This document shows, in pieces, positions 15,416-23,677 of a DNA stretch of 51,500 nucleotides. The stretch is taken from the NCBI GenBank assembly GCA_035455185.1, contig DATIFQ010000501.1, positions 1-51,500 on the forward strand. The letters run 5' to 3'. How positions within the stretch are numbered: position 1 is the stretch's first letter; the number at the start of each line of letters is the position of its first letter. The stretch comes from JAEHDI01 sp035455185 (lineage in GTDB: Bacteria; Acidobacteriota; Terriglobia; Bryobacterales; Bryobacteraceae). The position numbers were made by a program, and so were the translations under genes. The notes below the pieces were generated by a model. That model did no database searches, was not told the origin of the DNA, and saw only the letters and a list, made by a program, of their open reading frames with translations.

Positions 15416-16501
15416 TTATGGCAGCCGGAGGGGACTGTGACTTGCGTCCGGTGGTGTCACGCCGAGCCGATGGGCCGCTTTCACCAGCTCTTCCCAGACG
15501 CCCGCGTTGAGCGGGATGCCGGTCCTGCGGCGATCCTCCTCGGCGCGCCATTCGGGCTCGCCGGCTACGAGCACTTCATCGTAACCCGCGGCGGGCGCGG
15601 TCGCCTTCACCCGAGAGACGAGTTCGTCGAGCCGGGCACGGAACTGTTCCAACGGCATGAAGCGCGCTACATCGATCGCGATGAACGTCTGGCTGATTCG
15701 CGTAGCGCAGCCGCGGGTGCGTACGCCGCCGACATCGGTGCTCATCGCCCCGCCGCCAAGCGCGCCGCAGAAGATCTCGACCATCATCCCAAGACCGGAA
15801 CCTTTGTAGCCTCCGAGAGGCATCAGGAGGCCGCCGTGCATGGCGGTCTCAGTGTCTGTGGTGGGCCGACCCTCGGAATCCATCGCCCAGCCAGGAGGAA
15901 TCTCTGGCTGGCCGCTCATGGCGGCCCGATAGATTTTGCCCATCGCTACCGTCGTAGTGGCCATGTCGAGGAGCCAGCCCCTTCCGCCAGTGCCTGGGAC
16001 CGTCACGCAGATCGGGTTCGTTCCGACGCGCCCTTCACGCCCTTGCCATGGTGCCACCAAAGGCGTGGCGTTGCACATGACAATGCCCACCATCCCTTCC
16101 GACGAGATGCGCTGGCCCCAGAACGCCGCTGCGCCAAAGTGGTTTGAATCCCTCGCGATGACGATGCCGGCGCCGTGCTCGCGCGCCAGCCGGACGGCAT
16201 GACCACAACATCTCTCCGATACAACCGCCCCGAGGCCGTTCTCACCGTCGTAGTTGAGGCAGGCTCCGCTCTCGGAGATGACATGGCCTTCAGCCGTCAA
16301 GTTCACGCCTCCCGCTTCAATTTGCTCCACGTAAAAGCGCAGCAATTGGACGCCGTGGGAATCGACGCCTCGGAGGCTGCCCGATACGAGGCACTCCGCC
16401 ATAACCGCTGCGTTCGGAGTGGGAGCGCCGGCGGCTTCAAGCAACTGCCGACTGAAAACGGTCAGTACTGAGTCGGGGAAGTAGAGCGTTTCTTCAGACA
16501 T
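15416..16501 (-). CDS. Ldh-family (malate/L-lactate/ureidoglycolate-type) NAD(P) oxidoreductase
   Basis: The 361-residue protein belongs to the Ldh_2 family, whose fold is unrelated to classical lactate dehydrogenases. Visible signatures are the N-terminal GVDSHGVQLLRFYVEQIEAG with the catalytic-type histidine, IVIARDSNHFGAAAFWGQRI, TPLVAPWQGREGRVGTNPI, LLDMATTTVAMGKIY, and PLGGYKGSGLGMMVEIFCGA. Members reduce 2-oxoacids or oxidise malate, lactate, sulfolactate, ureidoglycolate or 2,3-diketogulonate, so the substrate is open. ATG 16501 (MSEETLYF) is preferred to an upstream ATG at 16594, which would overlap the preceding gene. The neighbours (RidA, a sugar-binding protein, an SDR) suggest a small catabolic operon for a sugar acid or hydroxy acid. 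That is an inference. Confidence 0.88.
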   Translation of the reverse strand: MSEETLYFPDSVLTVFSRQLLEAAGAPTPNAAVMAECLVSGSLRGVDSHGVQLLRFYVEQIEAGGVNLTAEGHVISESGACLNYDGENGLGAVVSERCCGHAVRLAREHGAGIVIARDSNHFGAAAFWGQRISSEGMVGIVMCNATPLVAPWQGREGRVGTNPICVTVPGTGGRGWLLDMATTTVAMGKIYRAAMSGQPEIPPGWAMDSEGRPTTDTETAMHGGLLMPLGGYKGSGLGMMVEIFCGALGGGAMSTDVGGVRTRGCATRISQTFIAIDVARFMPLEQFRARLDELVSRVKATAPAAGYDEVLVAGEPEWRAEEDRRRTGIPLNAGVWEELVKAAHRLGVTPPDASHSPLRLP

Positions 16502-16514
16502 GTTAATTGAGTGC

Positions 16515-17477
16515 TTACTTCTGTAAGTGCTTGTTAATGTTAGGTCGCAAAAGTTGTTGAATCTCCATAGTTTGTAAGTTTTCGGGAGACACAACCGTTC
16601 CGCCGAGATCGATGCGTTTCGGCGGGTTCTTTCCGTGAAGCTTGTCTACGAGCGTCTTCACGGCTTCGTAGCCGATACGGAAAGGATCCTGCACGACAGT
16701 GGCGTGGATCACGCCGGACTTGATGTCCTCGATCATGGCGTCACTCGTGTCGAAAGCGACGAACTTGACCTTGCCGCCGAGGCCGCGCGCCTTGAGTGCG
16801 AGGGAAGCGCCGGACGAACTGGGCTCGGTCGATGCGAAGATGCCGTCAAGATCGGGGTGGGCCGTGAGGATATTCTCCGCTGCGGCGACGGACTTGGCGC
16901 GGTCGGACATGCCGAATTGCCGGGCGACGACGCGGATATCGGGGAATTCCTTTGCCATCACGTCGTCGAAGCCGCGCTCGCGCTCCATGGTGGAGTAGCT
17001 TCCGGGGGCGTGCATGACGACGGCGACCTTGCCGCGGTTTCCGAGGAGGCTTGCGAGCTTCCGGGCGGCGAGCTGGCCGGCCTCATAATTGTTGGTGGCG
17101 ACGAAGGTCATGTAATTCTCCGAGTCGAGCCCGGAGTCGAAGATGGTCACCGGGATACCGGCGGCAGCGGCACGGTCGACCGCCTGGACGAGCGCCGTGC
17201 GCTCAGCGGCGGCAAGAGCGATGCCGTCCACGCGCCGGGCGATCATCGAGTCGACGATCTGGATCTGGCGGCTGTATTCGTTCTCCTGGTTGGGTCCGTT
17301 CCACAGCACATCCACGTCGAGCTCCCGCCCGGCCGCAAGAGCGCCTGCTTGAACCGAGACCCAGAAAAGGTGAGCGGTGCCCTTTGGAATGACGGCGATG
17401 ACTTTCTTACGGCTGCCGCGACAGCCGGCGAGCGCGACGGCGATCAGAAGAACGAAGGTGGCTGCACGCCGGGTCAT
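16515..17477 (-). CDS. Sugar-type ABC transporter substrate-binding lipoprotein
   Basis: The 320-residue protein starts with a lipoprotein signal (LLIAVALAGC, lipidated Cys19). A type I periplasmic binding domain of the RbsB/LacI-like group follows: VIAVIPKGTAHLFWVSVQAG, QIVDSMIARRVDGIALA, VTIFDSGLDSENYMTFVATN, LLGNRGKVAVVMHAPGSYST, and GIFASTEPSSSGASLALKA. It should bind a sugar or related polyol in the periplasm. No permease or ATPase gene of the same transporter is within the window, so it is an orphan binding protein or serves a transporter encoded elsewhere. Its ATG overlaps the stop of the upstream SDR by four bases, so the two are translationally coupled. The next gene, Ldh-type, begins 13 bp after its stop. 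Confidence 0.9.
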   Translation of the reverse strand: MTRRAATFVLLIAVALAGCRGSRKKVIAVIPKGTAHLFWVSVQAGALAAGRELDVDVLWNGPNQENEYSRQIQIVDSMIARRVDGIALAAAERTALVQAVDRAAAAGIPVTIFDSGLDSENYMTFVATNNYEAGQLAARKLASLLGNRGKVAVVMHAPGSYSTMERERGFDDVMAKEFPDIRVVARQFGMSDRAKSVAAAENILTAHPDLDGIFASTEPSSSGASLALKARGLGGKVKFVAFDTSDAMIEDIKSGVIHATVVQDPFRIGYEAVKTLVDKLHGKNPPKRIDLGGTVVSPENLQTMEIQQLLRPNINKHLQK

Positions 17478-18232
17478 TGGGCGCACCAGCCGCCGTCGAT
17501 GAGAACGTCGGTACCGGTGACGAAACCCGCTTCTTCCGAGCAGAGCCAGACGGCGAGGCGGCCGACATCCTCCACCTTGCCCCAGCGGCCAAGGGGCACC
17601 TTTGCCATGAACTGGCGGTTGACCTCCTCGTCCTGCATGAGAACGGTGTTCATCTCGGTGGCGAATGGGCCTGGGCTGATCCCATTGACAGTGATGCCAT
17701 CGGGCGCGAGTTCCAGGGCGAGAGCTTTGGTGAAGCCGAGCAGGCCGCTCTTGCTGGCGCAGTACGGCGTGCGTCCCGGCAAGGCGACGTGGCTCATGGT
17801 CGAGGTGAGGTTGATAATGCGTCCGTAGCCGCCGCGCTTCATGTGAGGAACGAATGCGCGGCACGTAAGAAAGGCGGCGACGAGGTTGGTGTCGATGATG
17901 CGGCGCCACTCCTCTAGGGTGAAGTCGGTAATGGGCTTCCTGAGGTTTACACCGGCGTTGTTGATCAGAATGTGCAGGCCGCCGAACCGTGTGATCACAT
18001 CGGTTTCGAGGCGCAGCACCTGAGCCTCATCGGAGACATCGGCACGGAAAACTTCCGCCTCGCCGCCGGCGTTCCGCACGGCGGAGGCGGTCTCGTTAAG
18101 CTTTTCGAGATCGCGGGCGACCAGGGCGATGCTCGCGCCCTCCGCGGCGAAGGCAGTCGCGATGGCCCTGCCAAGTCCGCGGCTGGCGCCGGTGATCAGT
18201 GCCACTCGTCCGGCGAGTTTCCTGTCGCTCAC
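17474..18232 (-). CDS. SDR family NAD(P)-dependent oxidoreductase
   Basis: The 252-residue protein is a classical short-chain dehydrogenase: TGASRGLGRAIA (TGxxxGxG, near residue 14), NNAGVNLRKP, the catalytic Ser in NLTSTMSH, and Tyr/Lys in TPYCASKSG. GISPGPFATEMN follows, and the C-terminal VTGTDVLIDGGW is the usual tetramer-interface ending. It oxidises or reduces a sugar, polyol or 3-oxoacyl substrate in the cytosol with NAD(P)H; the specificity is unknown. By overlap with the sugar-binding lipoprotein and closeness to the Ldh-family enzyme, a gluconate/sugar-acid dehydrogenase role is plausible. It begins two bases after the stop of the PH-domain gene upstream. Confidence 0.9.
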   Translation of the reverse strand: MSDRKLAGRVALITGASRGLGRAIATAFAAEGASIALVARDLEKLNETASAVRNAGGEAEVFRADVSDEAQVLRLETDVITRFGGLHILINNAGVNLRKPITDFTLEEWRRIIDTNLVAAFLTCRAFVPHMKRGGYGRIINLTSTMSHVALPGRTPYCASKSGLLGFTKALALELAPDGITVNGISPGPFATEMNTVLMQDEEVNRQFMAKVPLGRWGKVEDVGRLAVWLCSEEAGFVTGTDVLIDGGWCAQ

Positions 18233-18234
18233 TT

Positions 18235-18687
18235 CTATTTCTCCTTGTCGGTCGAGAGATGGGCCGCGCGGCTGACGCGGTCGGCAACGCCGTGTGGGTC
18301 GTCGATGTCGTGGATGGTCAGCAGGCTGGTCTCACCGGCGGTTTCGATGGCGAGGGTGCCAACGCCGAGGAGACGCTGAAAGAGGGTCTGATCGACACGG
18401 ACGTCCTGCACCTTGGAGATTTGGATGTTCCGGGTGGTTTTGGTCAGAAGACCTGATTCATGGCGGATTTTGTCGCCCTGGATGGTCATTTTCGTGAGGC
18501 CGCGGCGGATCTGGCGGCTGAGCGGCCAAAGAAACAGGAGCGCCGGCGCCAGCAGCACCCACGCCGAGACGCTCTCCATCGCGGCTGAGTTGGTGTAGGC
18601 CAGCACGGCCGCGATGAAGATCAGCGAAATCACGGTGTATCCCGCACGGATCAGCTTCATGGTCGGACGGATGACGAACTCTTCCAT
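18235..18687 (-). CDS. PH-domain (bPH2/YdbS-like) membrane protein
   Basis: The 150-residue protein has two predicted transmembrane helices near the N-terminus (AGYTVISLIFIAAVLAY and VSAWVLLAPALLFLWPL). A cytoplasmic bacterial PH domain of the bPH2/DUF304 type follows: TKMTIQGDKIRHESGLLTKT, NIQISKVQDVRVDQTLFQRL, GVGTLAIETAG. These proteins are thought to have scaffolding roles at the membrane; no enzymatic activity is expected. ATG 18687 follows AGGAG at eight bases; longer upstream reading has no support. The SDR starts two bases after its stop, so it heads the SDR, binding-protein, Ldh, RidA run. That linkage may be just transcriptional. Confidence 0.83.
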   Translation of the reverse strand: MEEFVIRPTMKLIRAGYTVISLIFIAAVLAYTNSAAMESVSAWVLLAPALLFLWPLSRQIRRGLTKMTIQGDKIRHESGLLTKTTRNIQISKVQDVRVDQTLFQRLLGVGTLAIETAGETSLLTIHDIDDPHGVADRVSRAAHLSTDKEK

Positions 18688-18775
18688 TAACGGATCTCCT
18701 AAACGGGCTATTGTACAGCAGGGGTGCGGCGGCGCTCGCGCAGGATGCGATACGATAACTGGAACTGGAGGGGCT

Positions 18776-19858
18776 ATGAAAAGAACGCTACTTGCGGTAT
18801 CGGCAGTGCTGTGCGTGGTGGCGGGCACGGCGCGCGCGGACTTCAGCTATGAGCAGTCCTCGAAGATCACTGGCGGCTTTCTCGCGGGAATGATGAAGTT
18901 CGCCGGCGTCTTCTCGAAGAAGGCCACCGAACCGGTGAAGACCTCGGTGCAGGTCAAGGGCGACCGGATGGCGAACATCGGCAGCGAAAGCGCGCAGGTG
19001 GTCGACCTCGGCAAGGAGACGATTACCGACATCAATTTCAAGAACAAGACATACGCGGTGATCACTTTCGCGCAGATGGCCGAAGCGATGCAGCGCATGA
19101 TGGAGAAAGCGAAGCAGCAGCAGGGCGCCGAGAATGTGGACGCCAACTTCAAGATCTCGGTGACGCCGACGGGGCAGACCCGGCAAATCAACGGACTCGA
19201 CACGAAAGAAGTCATCCTGAAGTTTGAAATTGAGAGCAAGGACAAAAAGTCCGGGGAGCAGGGGTCTTTAACCACCACGTCGAACATGTGGCTGGCGCCG
19301 AAAATAAGCGGGTACGAGGAAGTGACAAGCTTCCATCAGCGGATGGGCCAGAAGATCGCCTGGACGCCGGGCGGTATGGCGCTGGCGCAAGGCCGTTCCG
19401 ACATCGCGAAGATGATGGGAAACGTCTCCAAAGAAACCGCAAAGATGGACGGAATTCCTGTGCTCCAGATTATGCGCATGGGCGGCGAAGCGCAGGGACA
19501 GCCGGCACAAGCAGGACAACCGGCGGAGGCGGGGCAGCCCGCGCCTCAGGCGGCCCCCGCGGATCAGCAGGAGCAGGGCAGCGCCAAGGCGGTTGCCGGA
19601 GCGCTGGGGCGTTTGGGTGGATTCGGCGGGTTCGGCCGCCGGAAGAAAAAGGCGGAGGAGCAGCCCCCGCAGCAGCAACCGGAGCAGCAACAGCAGCAGG
19701 CGGCCGGCCAGCCGGGAGCGCCGGCGGGCGGTGTTCTGTTGGAGATGACGACCGAATTAACCGGGTTTTCGGCGGCCCCGGTGGACGCGTCCAAATTCGA
19801 GGTGCCTGCCGGTTTCAAGCAGGTCGAGCACGAGATGGTGAAGGCTTTGCGGAAGTAA
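18776..19858 (+). CDS. Secreted protein with Q/P-rich low-complexity region, function unknown
   Basis: The 360-residue product has a clear signal peptide (LLAVSAVLCVVAGTARA, cleavage before DFSYEQ). Residues about 25-235 form a compact conserved-looking part (SYEQSSKITGGFLAGMMKFA, SAQVVDLGKETITDIN, EVILKFEIESKD) that resembles DUF4412-type or LolA-like periplasmic proteins; I do not assign a family. From about 240 to 320 there are low-complexity runs: repeated QPAQAG, AEAGQPA and Gln runs (QQQPEQQQQQ), interrupted by a Gly-Phe/Arg/Lys stretch (LGGFGGFGRRKKKAEEQ). The last 40 residues return to folded-type sequence (TTELTGFSAAPVDASKF). The ATG at 18776 has GGAGGGG just upstream. A GC hairpin follows the stop. 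Confidence 0.65.
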   Translation: MKRTLLAVSAVLCVVAGTARADFSYEQSSKITGGFLAGMMKFAGVFSKKATEPVKTSVQVKGDRMANIGSESAQVVDLGKETITDINFKNKTYAVITFAQMAEAMQRMMEKAKQQQGAENVDANFKISVTPTGQTRQINGLDTKEVILKFEIESKDKKSGEQGSLTTTSNMWLAPKISGYEEVTSFHQRMGQKIAWTPGGMALAQGRSDIAKMMGNVSKETAKMDGIPVLQIMRMGGEAQGQPAQAGQPAEAGQPAPQAAPADQQEQGSAKAVAGALGRLGGFGGFGRRKKKAEEQPPQQQPEQQQQQAAGQPGAPAGGVLLEMTTELTGFSAAPVDASKFEVPAGFKQVEHEMVKALRK

Positions 19859-19872
19859 GAGGAGGGAAGGGG

Positions 19873-19900
19873 GGCGCGGAGCTTCGCTCGGCTCCGCGCC
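19873..19900. terminator. GC-rich hairpin between convergent genes
   Basis: A perfect 10 bp stem (GGCGCGGAGC with GCTCCGCGCC) encloses an eight-base loop. It sits 15 bp after the stop of the secreted Q/P-rich protein and ten bases beyond the stop of rpsU on the other strand. There is no T-tract on either side, so it may act as a pause site or a bidirectional terminator that depends on Rho, or as an mRNA 3' end stabiliser. Confidence 0.5.
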
Positions 19901-19909
19901 GATCTGAAT

Positions 19910-20107
19910 CTATTCGAAGTCGCGGGGTCGCTTCTTGCGGTTCCGCTTGCGGGCGAGCGCGGCTTTGACACGCTTCTTCTCGCCCGGCTTCAGGTAGTAG
20001 GAGTGACGCTTGATCTCCTTGATGATGTCCTCCTGCTGCACTTTGCGCTTGAAACGGCGCAATGCGGCTTCCAAGGACTCACCGTCCTGGATGGTCACCT
20101 CAGCCAA
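19910..20107 (-). CDS. rpsU: 30S ribosomal protein S21
   Basis: The 65-residue protein is S21, a small basic subunit protein that helps initiation by base-pairing near the anti-Shine-Dalgarno. The family sequence is obvious: EVTIQDGESLEAALRRFKRK, VQQEDIIKEIKRHSYYLKPG and KKRVKAALARKRNRKKR. The start is a TTG at 20107, supported by the expected AEV N-terminus and by a strong GAGGGGG nine bases upstream; there is no ATG. The non-ATG start with a very strong Shine-Dalgarno is notable for a ribosomal protein. It is divergent from glgC with a 115 bp gap. Confidence 0.96.
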   Translation of the reverse strand: MAEVTIQDGESLEAALRRFKRKVQQEDIIKEIKRHSYYLKPGEKKRVKAALARKRNRKKRPRDFE

Positions 20108-20222
20108 TCTGAATCACCCCCTCTCTTCCTGAGCTATCAATTCTGGGCCCGCTCGTCACATTCGCGGACGAATCGGACAGGTTTTCTGTTATAACTCGTA
20201 TCAGGACGGATACAGAAGCCGG

Positions 20223-21461
20223 ATGCACAAGGTGCTGGCCATTCTGCTGGCTGGGGGAGCGGGTGAACGTCTCTACCCTCTCACCAGGAACACCGCCAAG
20301 CCTGCCGTCCCGTTCGGCGGTGTCTACCGGATCATCGACTTCACACTCTCAAACTGCATCAATTCGAATATCCGGCGTGTTTTCATCCTAACACAGTACA
20401 AGGCCCTCGAACTTCACCGGCACGTGCGCGAGGGCTGGAATATTCTGTCGCCGGAACTGGGAGAATACATCGAAGTTTTTCCGCCAATGAAGCGGATCCA
20501 TGAGGACTGGTACCTCGGCACCGCCGACGCCGTGTTCCAGAACACCCACAGCATCATCGCCGAGGACCCGGAGTGCACGATCATTCTAGCCGGAGACCAC
20601 ATCTACAAAATGGACTACGGTGAGATGCTGGACTGGCATCGTAGCCACCGTGCGGATATCACTGTGGGAACCATCCAGGTGCTGCCTGAGGAAGCGCCCC
20701 GTTTCGGCATTGCCGAGATCACACCGGACCACCGGATTGTCGGCTTTGAGGAGAAACCGTCGCACGGCGGCCCACAAAGGTCCGTCTTCAATCCCGAGAT
20801 GGTGAGTGCCTCGATGGGGGTCTACGTGTTCAAGACGCCCGTGCTTTTGAATGCGCTAGCCCAGGATGCTGAAGATCCTGCATCCTCTCACGACTTCGGC
20901 AGGGACGTGATTCCGAGGTGGATTTCGAAGGCCCGAGTGATCGCCTACGACTTTCACGACCTCAATGACAAGACGGTGCACTACTGGCGGGACGTCGGGA
21001 CGATCGAAGCCTACTACGAAGCGAATATGGATCTGGTGGCGGTCATACCGCAATTCAACCTGTACGACAGTAACTGGCCGATCCGGACTCGTCTCGAACA
21101 ACACCCCCCGGCAAAATTCGTCTTCGCGCAGGAAGGACGGCGGATGGGCGTGGCGATCGACTCGATCGTCGCGGGCGGATGTGTCATTTCCGGCGGCCGC
21201 GTGATCCGTTCCGTGCTATCGCCCGGGGTGCGGGTGAACAGCTATTGCGAGGTCGAGAACTCAATTCTGATGAACCGGGTCGAGATTGGAAGATACTGCC
21301 GCATCCGCAACGCCATCGTCGACCGCGACGTGAAGGTGCCAGACGGCGCCACGATTGGCTTTAACGCCGACGAGGACCGCGCCCGCGGGTATCACGTGGC
21401 CGATGGCGGCATCGTCGTGGTTCCTTCCGCGCAAGAGACTTACGCTACCATAGCGGTTTAG
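20223..21461 (+). CDS. glgC: Glucose-1-phosphate adenylyltransferase
   Basis: The 412-residue protein matches GlgC, which makes ADP-glucose from glucose-1-phosphate and ATP as the committed step of glycogen synthesis. The N-terminal nucleotide-binding loop is LAGGAGERLYPLTRNTAKPA, followed by FGGVYRIIDFTLSNCINSNI and the catalytic/substrate segments WYLGTADAVFQN and IILAGDHIYKMDYGEMLDWH. VGFEEKP carries the conserved lysine. A left-handed beta-helix with SVLSPGVRVN and RCRIRNAIVD-like repeats follows. The ATG at 20223 follows AGAAG. Upstream, 20198-20213 has a small GTATC/GATAC inverted repeat. The enzyme is normally allosterically controlled by glycolytic intermediates, in keeping with its neighbours eno and gpmA. 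Confidence 0.95.
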   Translation: MHKVLAILLAGGAGERLYPLTRNTAKPAVPFGGVYRIIDFTLSNCINSNIRRVFILTQYKALELHRHVREGWNILSPELGEYIEVFPPMKRIHEDWYLGTADAVFQNTHSIIAEDPECTIILAGDHIYKMDYGEMLDWHRSHRADITVGTIQVLPEEAPRFGIAEITPDHRIVGFEEKPSHGGPQRSVFNPEMVSASMGVYVFKTPVLLNALAQDAEDPASSHDFGRDVIPRWISKARVIAYDFHDLNDKTVHYWRDVGTIEAYYEANMDLVAVIPQFNLYDSNWPIRTRLEQHPPAKFVFAQEGRRMGVAIDSIVAGGCVISGGRVIRSVLSPGVRVNSYCEVENSILMNRVEIGRYCRIRNAIVDRDVKVPDGATIGFNADEDRARGYHVADGGIVVVPSAQETYATIAV

Positions 21462-21566
21462 GCAACTTTCAACCATCAGCTTTCAACCGGCAGCCGCGGA
21501 TTGCGTAGTGCGTTCCCTGCGACTGCCGGTGACGGCTGGCAACCCACTTATTTTCAAGGAGCAATG

Positions 21567-22862
21567 ATGACCAAGATCGTAAAGACTGTAGGCAGGGAGA
21601 TTCTGGATTCCCGCGGGAATCCGACGGTTGAGGCCGACGTTTATCTGGCCGACGGAAGCATGGGCCGGGCCGCGGTACCCTCCGGCGCTTCCACTGGCGA
21701 GCACGAGGCCGTGGAACTTCGCGACGGCGACAAGTCGCGCTACTTGGGGAAGGGCACGAAGAACGCAGCCCAGAACGTGAACGGCGAAATTGCCGTAGCT
21801 ATTCAGGGCATGGATGCCGCCCGCCAGGAGGAAGTAGACCGCAAGATGATTGCCCTCGACGGCACTCCGAACAAGGGACGGCTCGGTGCGAACGCGTTGC
21901 TGGCGGTCTCCATGGCAGCGGCGCGAGCTGCGGCGGCCTCGCAGCAGGTCCCCCTGTACCGGTACCTCGGCGGCGTATCGGCATCGATCCTGCCGGTGCC
22001 GATGATGAACATTCTGAATGGCGGGGCACACGCGGATAATTCCGTCGACGCGCAGGAATTCATGGTGTCGCCAGTGGGTGCTCCCACCTTTGCCGAAGCG
22101 CTCCGGATGGGCACGGAGATCTTCCACAGCCTGAAGGCGGTTCTGAAGAAGAAGGGCTACTCGACGGCGGTCGGCGACGAAGGCGGCTTCGCGCCCAACC
22201 TCAAGTCGAACGACGAAGCGCTGGAGGTGATTCTCGAGGCGATCGAGAAGGCGGGCTACAAGCCGGGAGTGGACGTTTGTCTCGCACTGGACCCGGCTGC
22301 GAGTGAGTTCTACGATACCGGCAAAGGCAAGTACATCTTCAAGAAGTCCGACAAGAGCGAGAAGAGCCCCGAACAGATGGTGGAGTTTTGGGCGAACTGG
22401 GTGCGGCAGTATCCGATCATCTCGATCGAGGACGGCATGGCCGAGGACGACTGGAAAGGCTGGAAGCTGCTGACCGACACGCTCGGTCCGAAAATTCAGC
22501 TCGTGGGCGATGACCTGTTCGTGACCAACACGTTGCGCCTGGCGCGTGGAATTCAGGAAGGGATCGCGAATTCGATTCTGATCAAGGTGAACCAGATTGG
22601 AACGTTGACGGAAACGCTCGAGGCAATGCGCATGGCCGCGGCCGCGGGCTACACCTCGATGGTGTCCCACCGCTCAGGAGAGACCGAAGACACATTCATC
22701 GCCGACCTGGTGGTGGCCACTGGCGCCGGACAGATCAAGACGGGCTCGGCAAGCCGCACGGACCGTATCGCCAAATACAACCAGTTGCTCCGGATTGAAG
22801 AGGAGCTTGGCGCCTCCGCGAAGTACGCCGGCCTGAAGGCCTTCAAGCGGTTGGCGATCTGA
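21567..22862 (+). CDS. eno: Enolase (phosphopyruvate hydratase)
   Basis: The 431-residue protein has every enolase hallmark: EILDSRGNPTVEADVYL, PSGASTGEHEAVELRDGD, PMMNILNGGAHADNSVDAQE, VGDEGGFAPNLKSN, SIEDGMAEDDWKGW, QLVGDDLFVTN, the catalytic lysine in ILIKVNQIGTLTE, and SHRSGETEDTFIADL. It interconverts 2-phosphoglycerate and phosphoenolpyruvate in glycolysis with Mg2+. Two ATGs are adjacent (21564 and 21567). AAGGAG (21556-21561) is five bases from the second, which I prefer; the first would be only two bases away. It lies 105 bp after glgC and 37 bp before gpmA. The enzyme that makes its substrate is therefore next door. The glgC-eno gap contains a duplicated CTTTCAACC. Confidence 0.97.
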   Translation: MTKIVKTVGREILDSRGNPTVEADVYLADGSMGRAAVPSGASTGEHEAVELRDGDKSRYLGKGTKNAAQNVNGEIAVAIQGMDAARQEEVDRKMIALDGTPNKGRLGANALLAVSMAAARAAAASQQVPLYRYLGGVSASILPVPMMNILNGGAHADNSVDAQEFMVSPVGAPTFAEALRMGTEIFHSLKAVLKKKGYSTAVGDEGGFAPNLKSNDEALEVILEAIEKAGYKPGVDVCLALDPAASEFYDTGKGKYIFKKSDKSEKSPEQMVEFWANWVRQYPIISIEDGMAEDDWKGWKLLTDTLGPKIQLVGDDLFVTNTLRLARGIQEGIANSILIKVNQIGTLTETLEAMRMAAAAGYTSMVSHRSGETEDTFIADLVVATGAGQIKTGSASRTDRIAKYNQLLRIEEELGASAKYAGLKAFKRLAI

Positions 22863-22899
22863 GGCGCGCCGGCACAGACAAACGCGGAGAACAACTGGA

Positions 22900-23649
22900 A
22901 TGTACAAACTCGTCTTAGTTCGACACGGGGAAAGCACCTGGAACAAGGAAAACCGGTTCACCGGCTGGACCGATGTGGACCTTTCCGAGAAGGGCGTCGG
23001 GGAAGCCAAAGACGGCGGCCGGGTGTTGAAGGAGCAAGGCTACACCTTCGACATCGCCTACACATCCGTGCTGAAGCGCGCCATTCGGACGCTGTGGCTG
23101 GTTCTCGATGAAATGGACTTGATGTGGATCCCGGTGGTGCGGGATTGGCGGCTGAACGAGCGCCACTACGGCGCATTGCAGGGGTTGAACAAATCCGAGA
23201 CGGCGGAGAAGTTCGGCGAAGACCAGGTCAAGATCTGGCGCCGCAGCTATGACATCCCGCCTCCGTCGCTCGAGAAGAGCGATCCGCGCTGGCCGGGGCA
23301 CGACGCGAGATACAAGAGCCTCAGCGAAGAGCAGTTGCCGCTCACGGAGTGCCTGAAGGATACGGTTCAGCGGTTCCTACCCATGTGGCACGACGTGATC
23401 GCACCAATCGTGCGGTCCGGTAAGAAGGTCCTGATCGCCGCGCATGGCAACAGCCTTCGTGCGCTGGTGAAGTACCTCGACAATGTCTCGGACCAAGACA
23501 TCGTAGGCCTGAACATCCCAACTGGCATGCCGCTCGTGTACGAGCTCGATGCCGATCTCAAGCCGATTCGCAGCTACTATCTGGGCGACCCCGAAAAAGT
23601 GAAGGCCGCCATGGAAGCCGTCGCCAGCCAGGGCAAGGCGAAGAAGTAA
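22900..23649 (+). CDS. gpmA: 2,3-bisphosphoglycerate-dependent phosphoglycerate mutase
   Basis: The 249-residue protein has the typical length of GpmA. The phosphohistidine motif LVLVRHGESTWNKENRFTGW is at the N-terminus, followed by WRLNERHYGALQGLNKSETA and DIPPPSLEKSD. The second catalytic histidine lies in LIAAHGNSLRALVKYLD, and NIPTGMPLVYELD is near the end. It interconverts 3- and 2-phosphoglycerate in the cytosol. The gene follows eno by 37 bp and most likely forms an operon with it. A strong hairpin immediately after the stop probably ends transcription. Confidence 0.96.
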   Translation: MYKLVLVRHGESTWNKENRFTGWTDVDLSEKGVGEAKDGGRVLKEQGYTFDIAYTSVLKRAIRTLWLVLDEMDLMWIPVVRDWRLNERHYGALQGLNKSETAEKFGEDQVKIWRRSYDIPPPSLEKSDPRWPGHDARYKSLSEEQLPLTECLKDTVQRFLPMWHDVIAPIVRSGKKVLIAAHGNSLRALVKYLDNVSDQDIVGLNIPTGMPLVYELDADLKPIRSYYLGDPEKVKAAMEAVASQGKAKK

Positions 23650-23669
23650 GGGCCGGGCAGACCCGGCCC
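23650..23669. terminator. Hairpin terminator between gpmA and the MerR gene
   Basis: A perfect 8 bp GC stem (GGGCCGGG with CCCGGCCC) closes a four-base CAGA loop right after the gpmA stop, and eight bases beyond the stop of the convergent MerR-family gene. There is no good T-tract, so intrinsic termination may be inefficient, but the location between converging genes fits a bidirectional stop. Confidence 0.6.
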
Positions 23670-23677
23670 GCATTGGT

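Noticed and set aside
20198..20213. GTATC/GATAC hairpin masking the glgC Shine-Dalgarno
   Set aside because: The AGGACG in the loop is 14 bases from the ATG; a better-placed AGAAG is outside the loop, and the stem has only five pairs.
21462..21566. Regulatory element in the glgC-eno gap
   Set aside because: A duplicated CTTTCAACC and partial CCGGCAG/CTGCCGG complementarity are present, but neither makes a convincing known structure.
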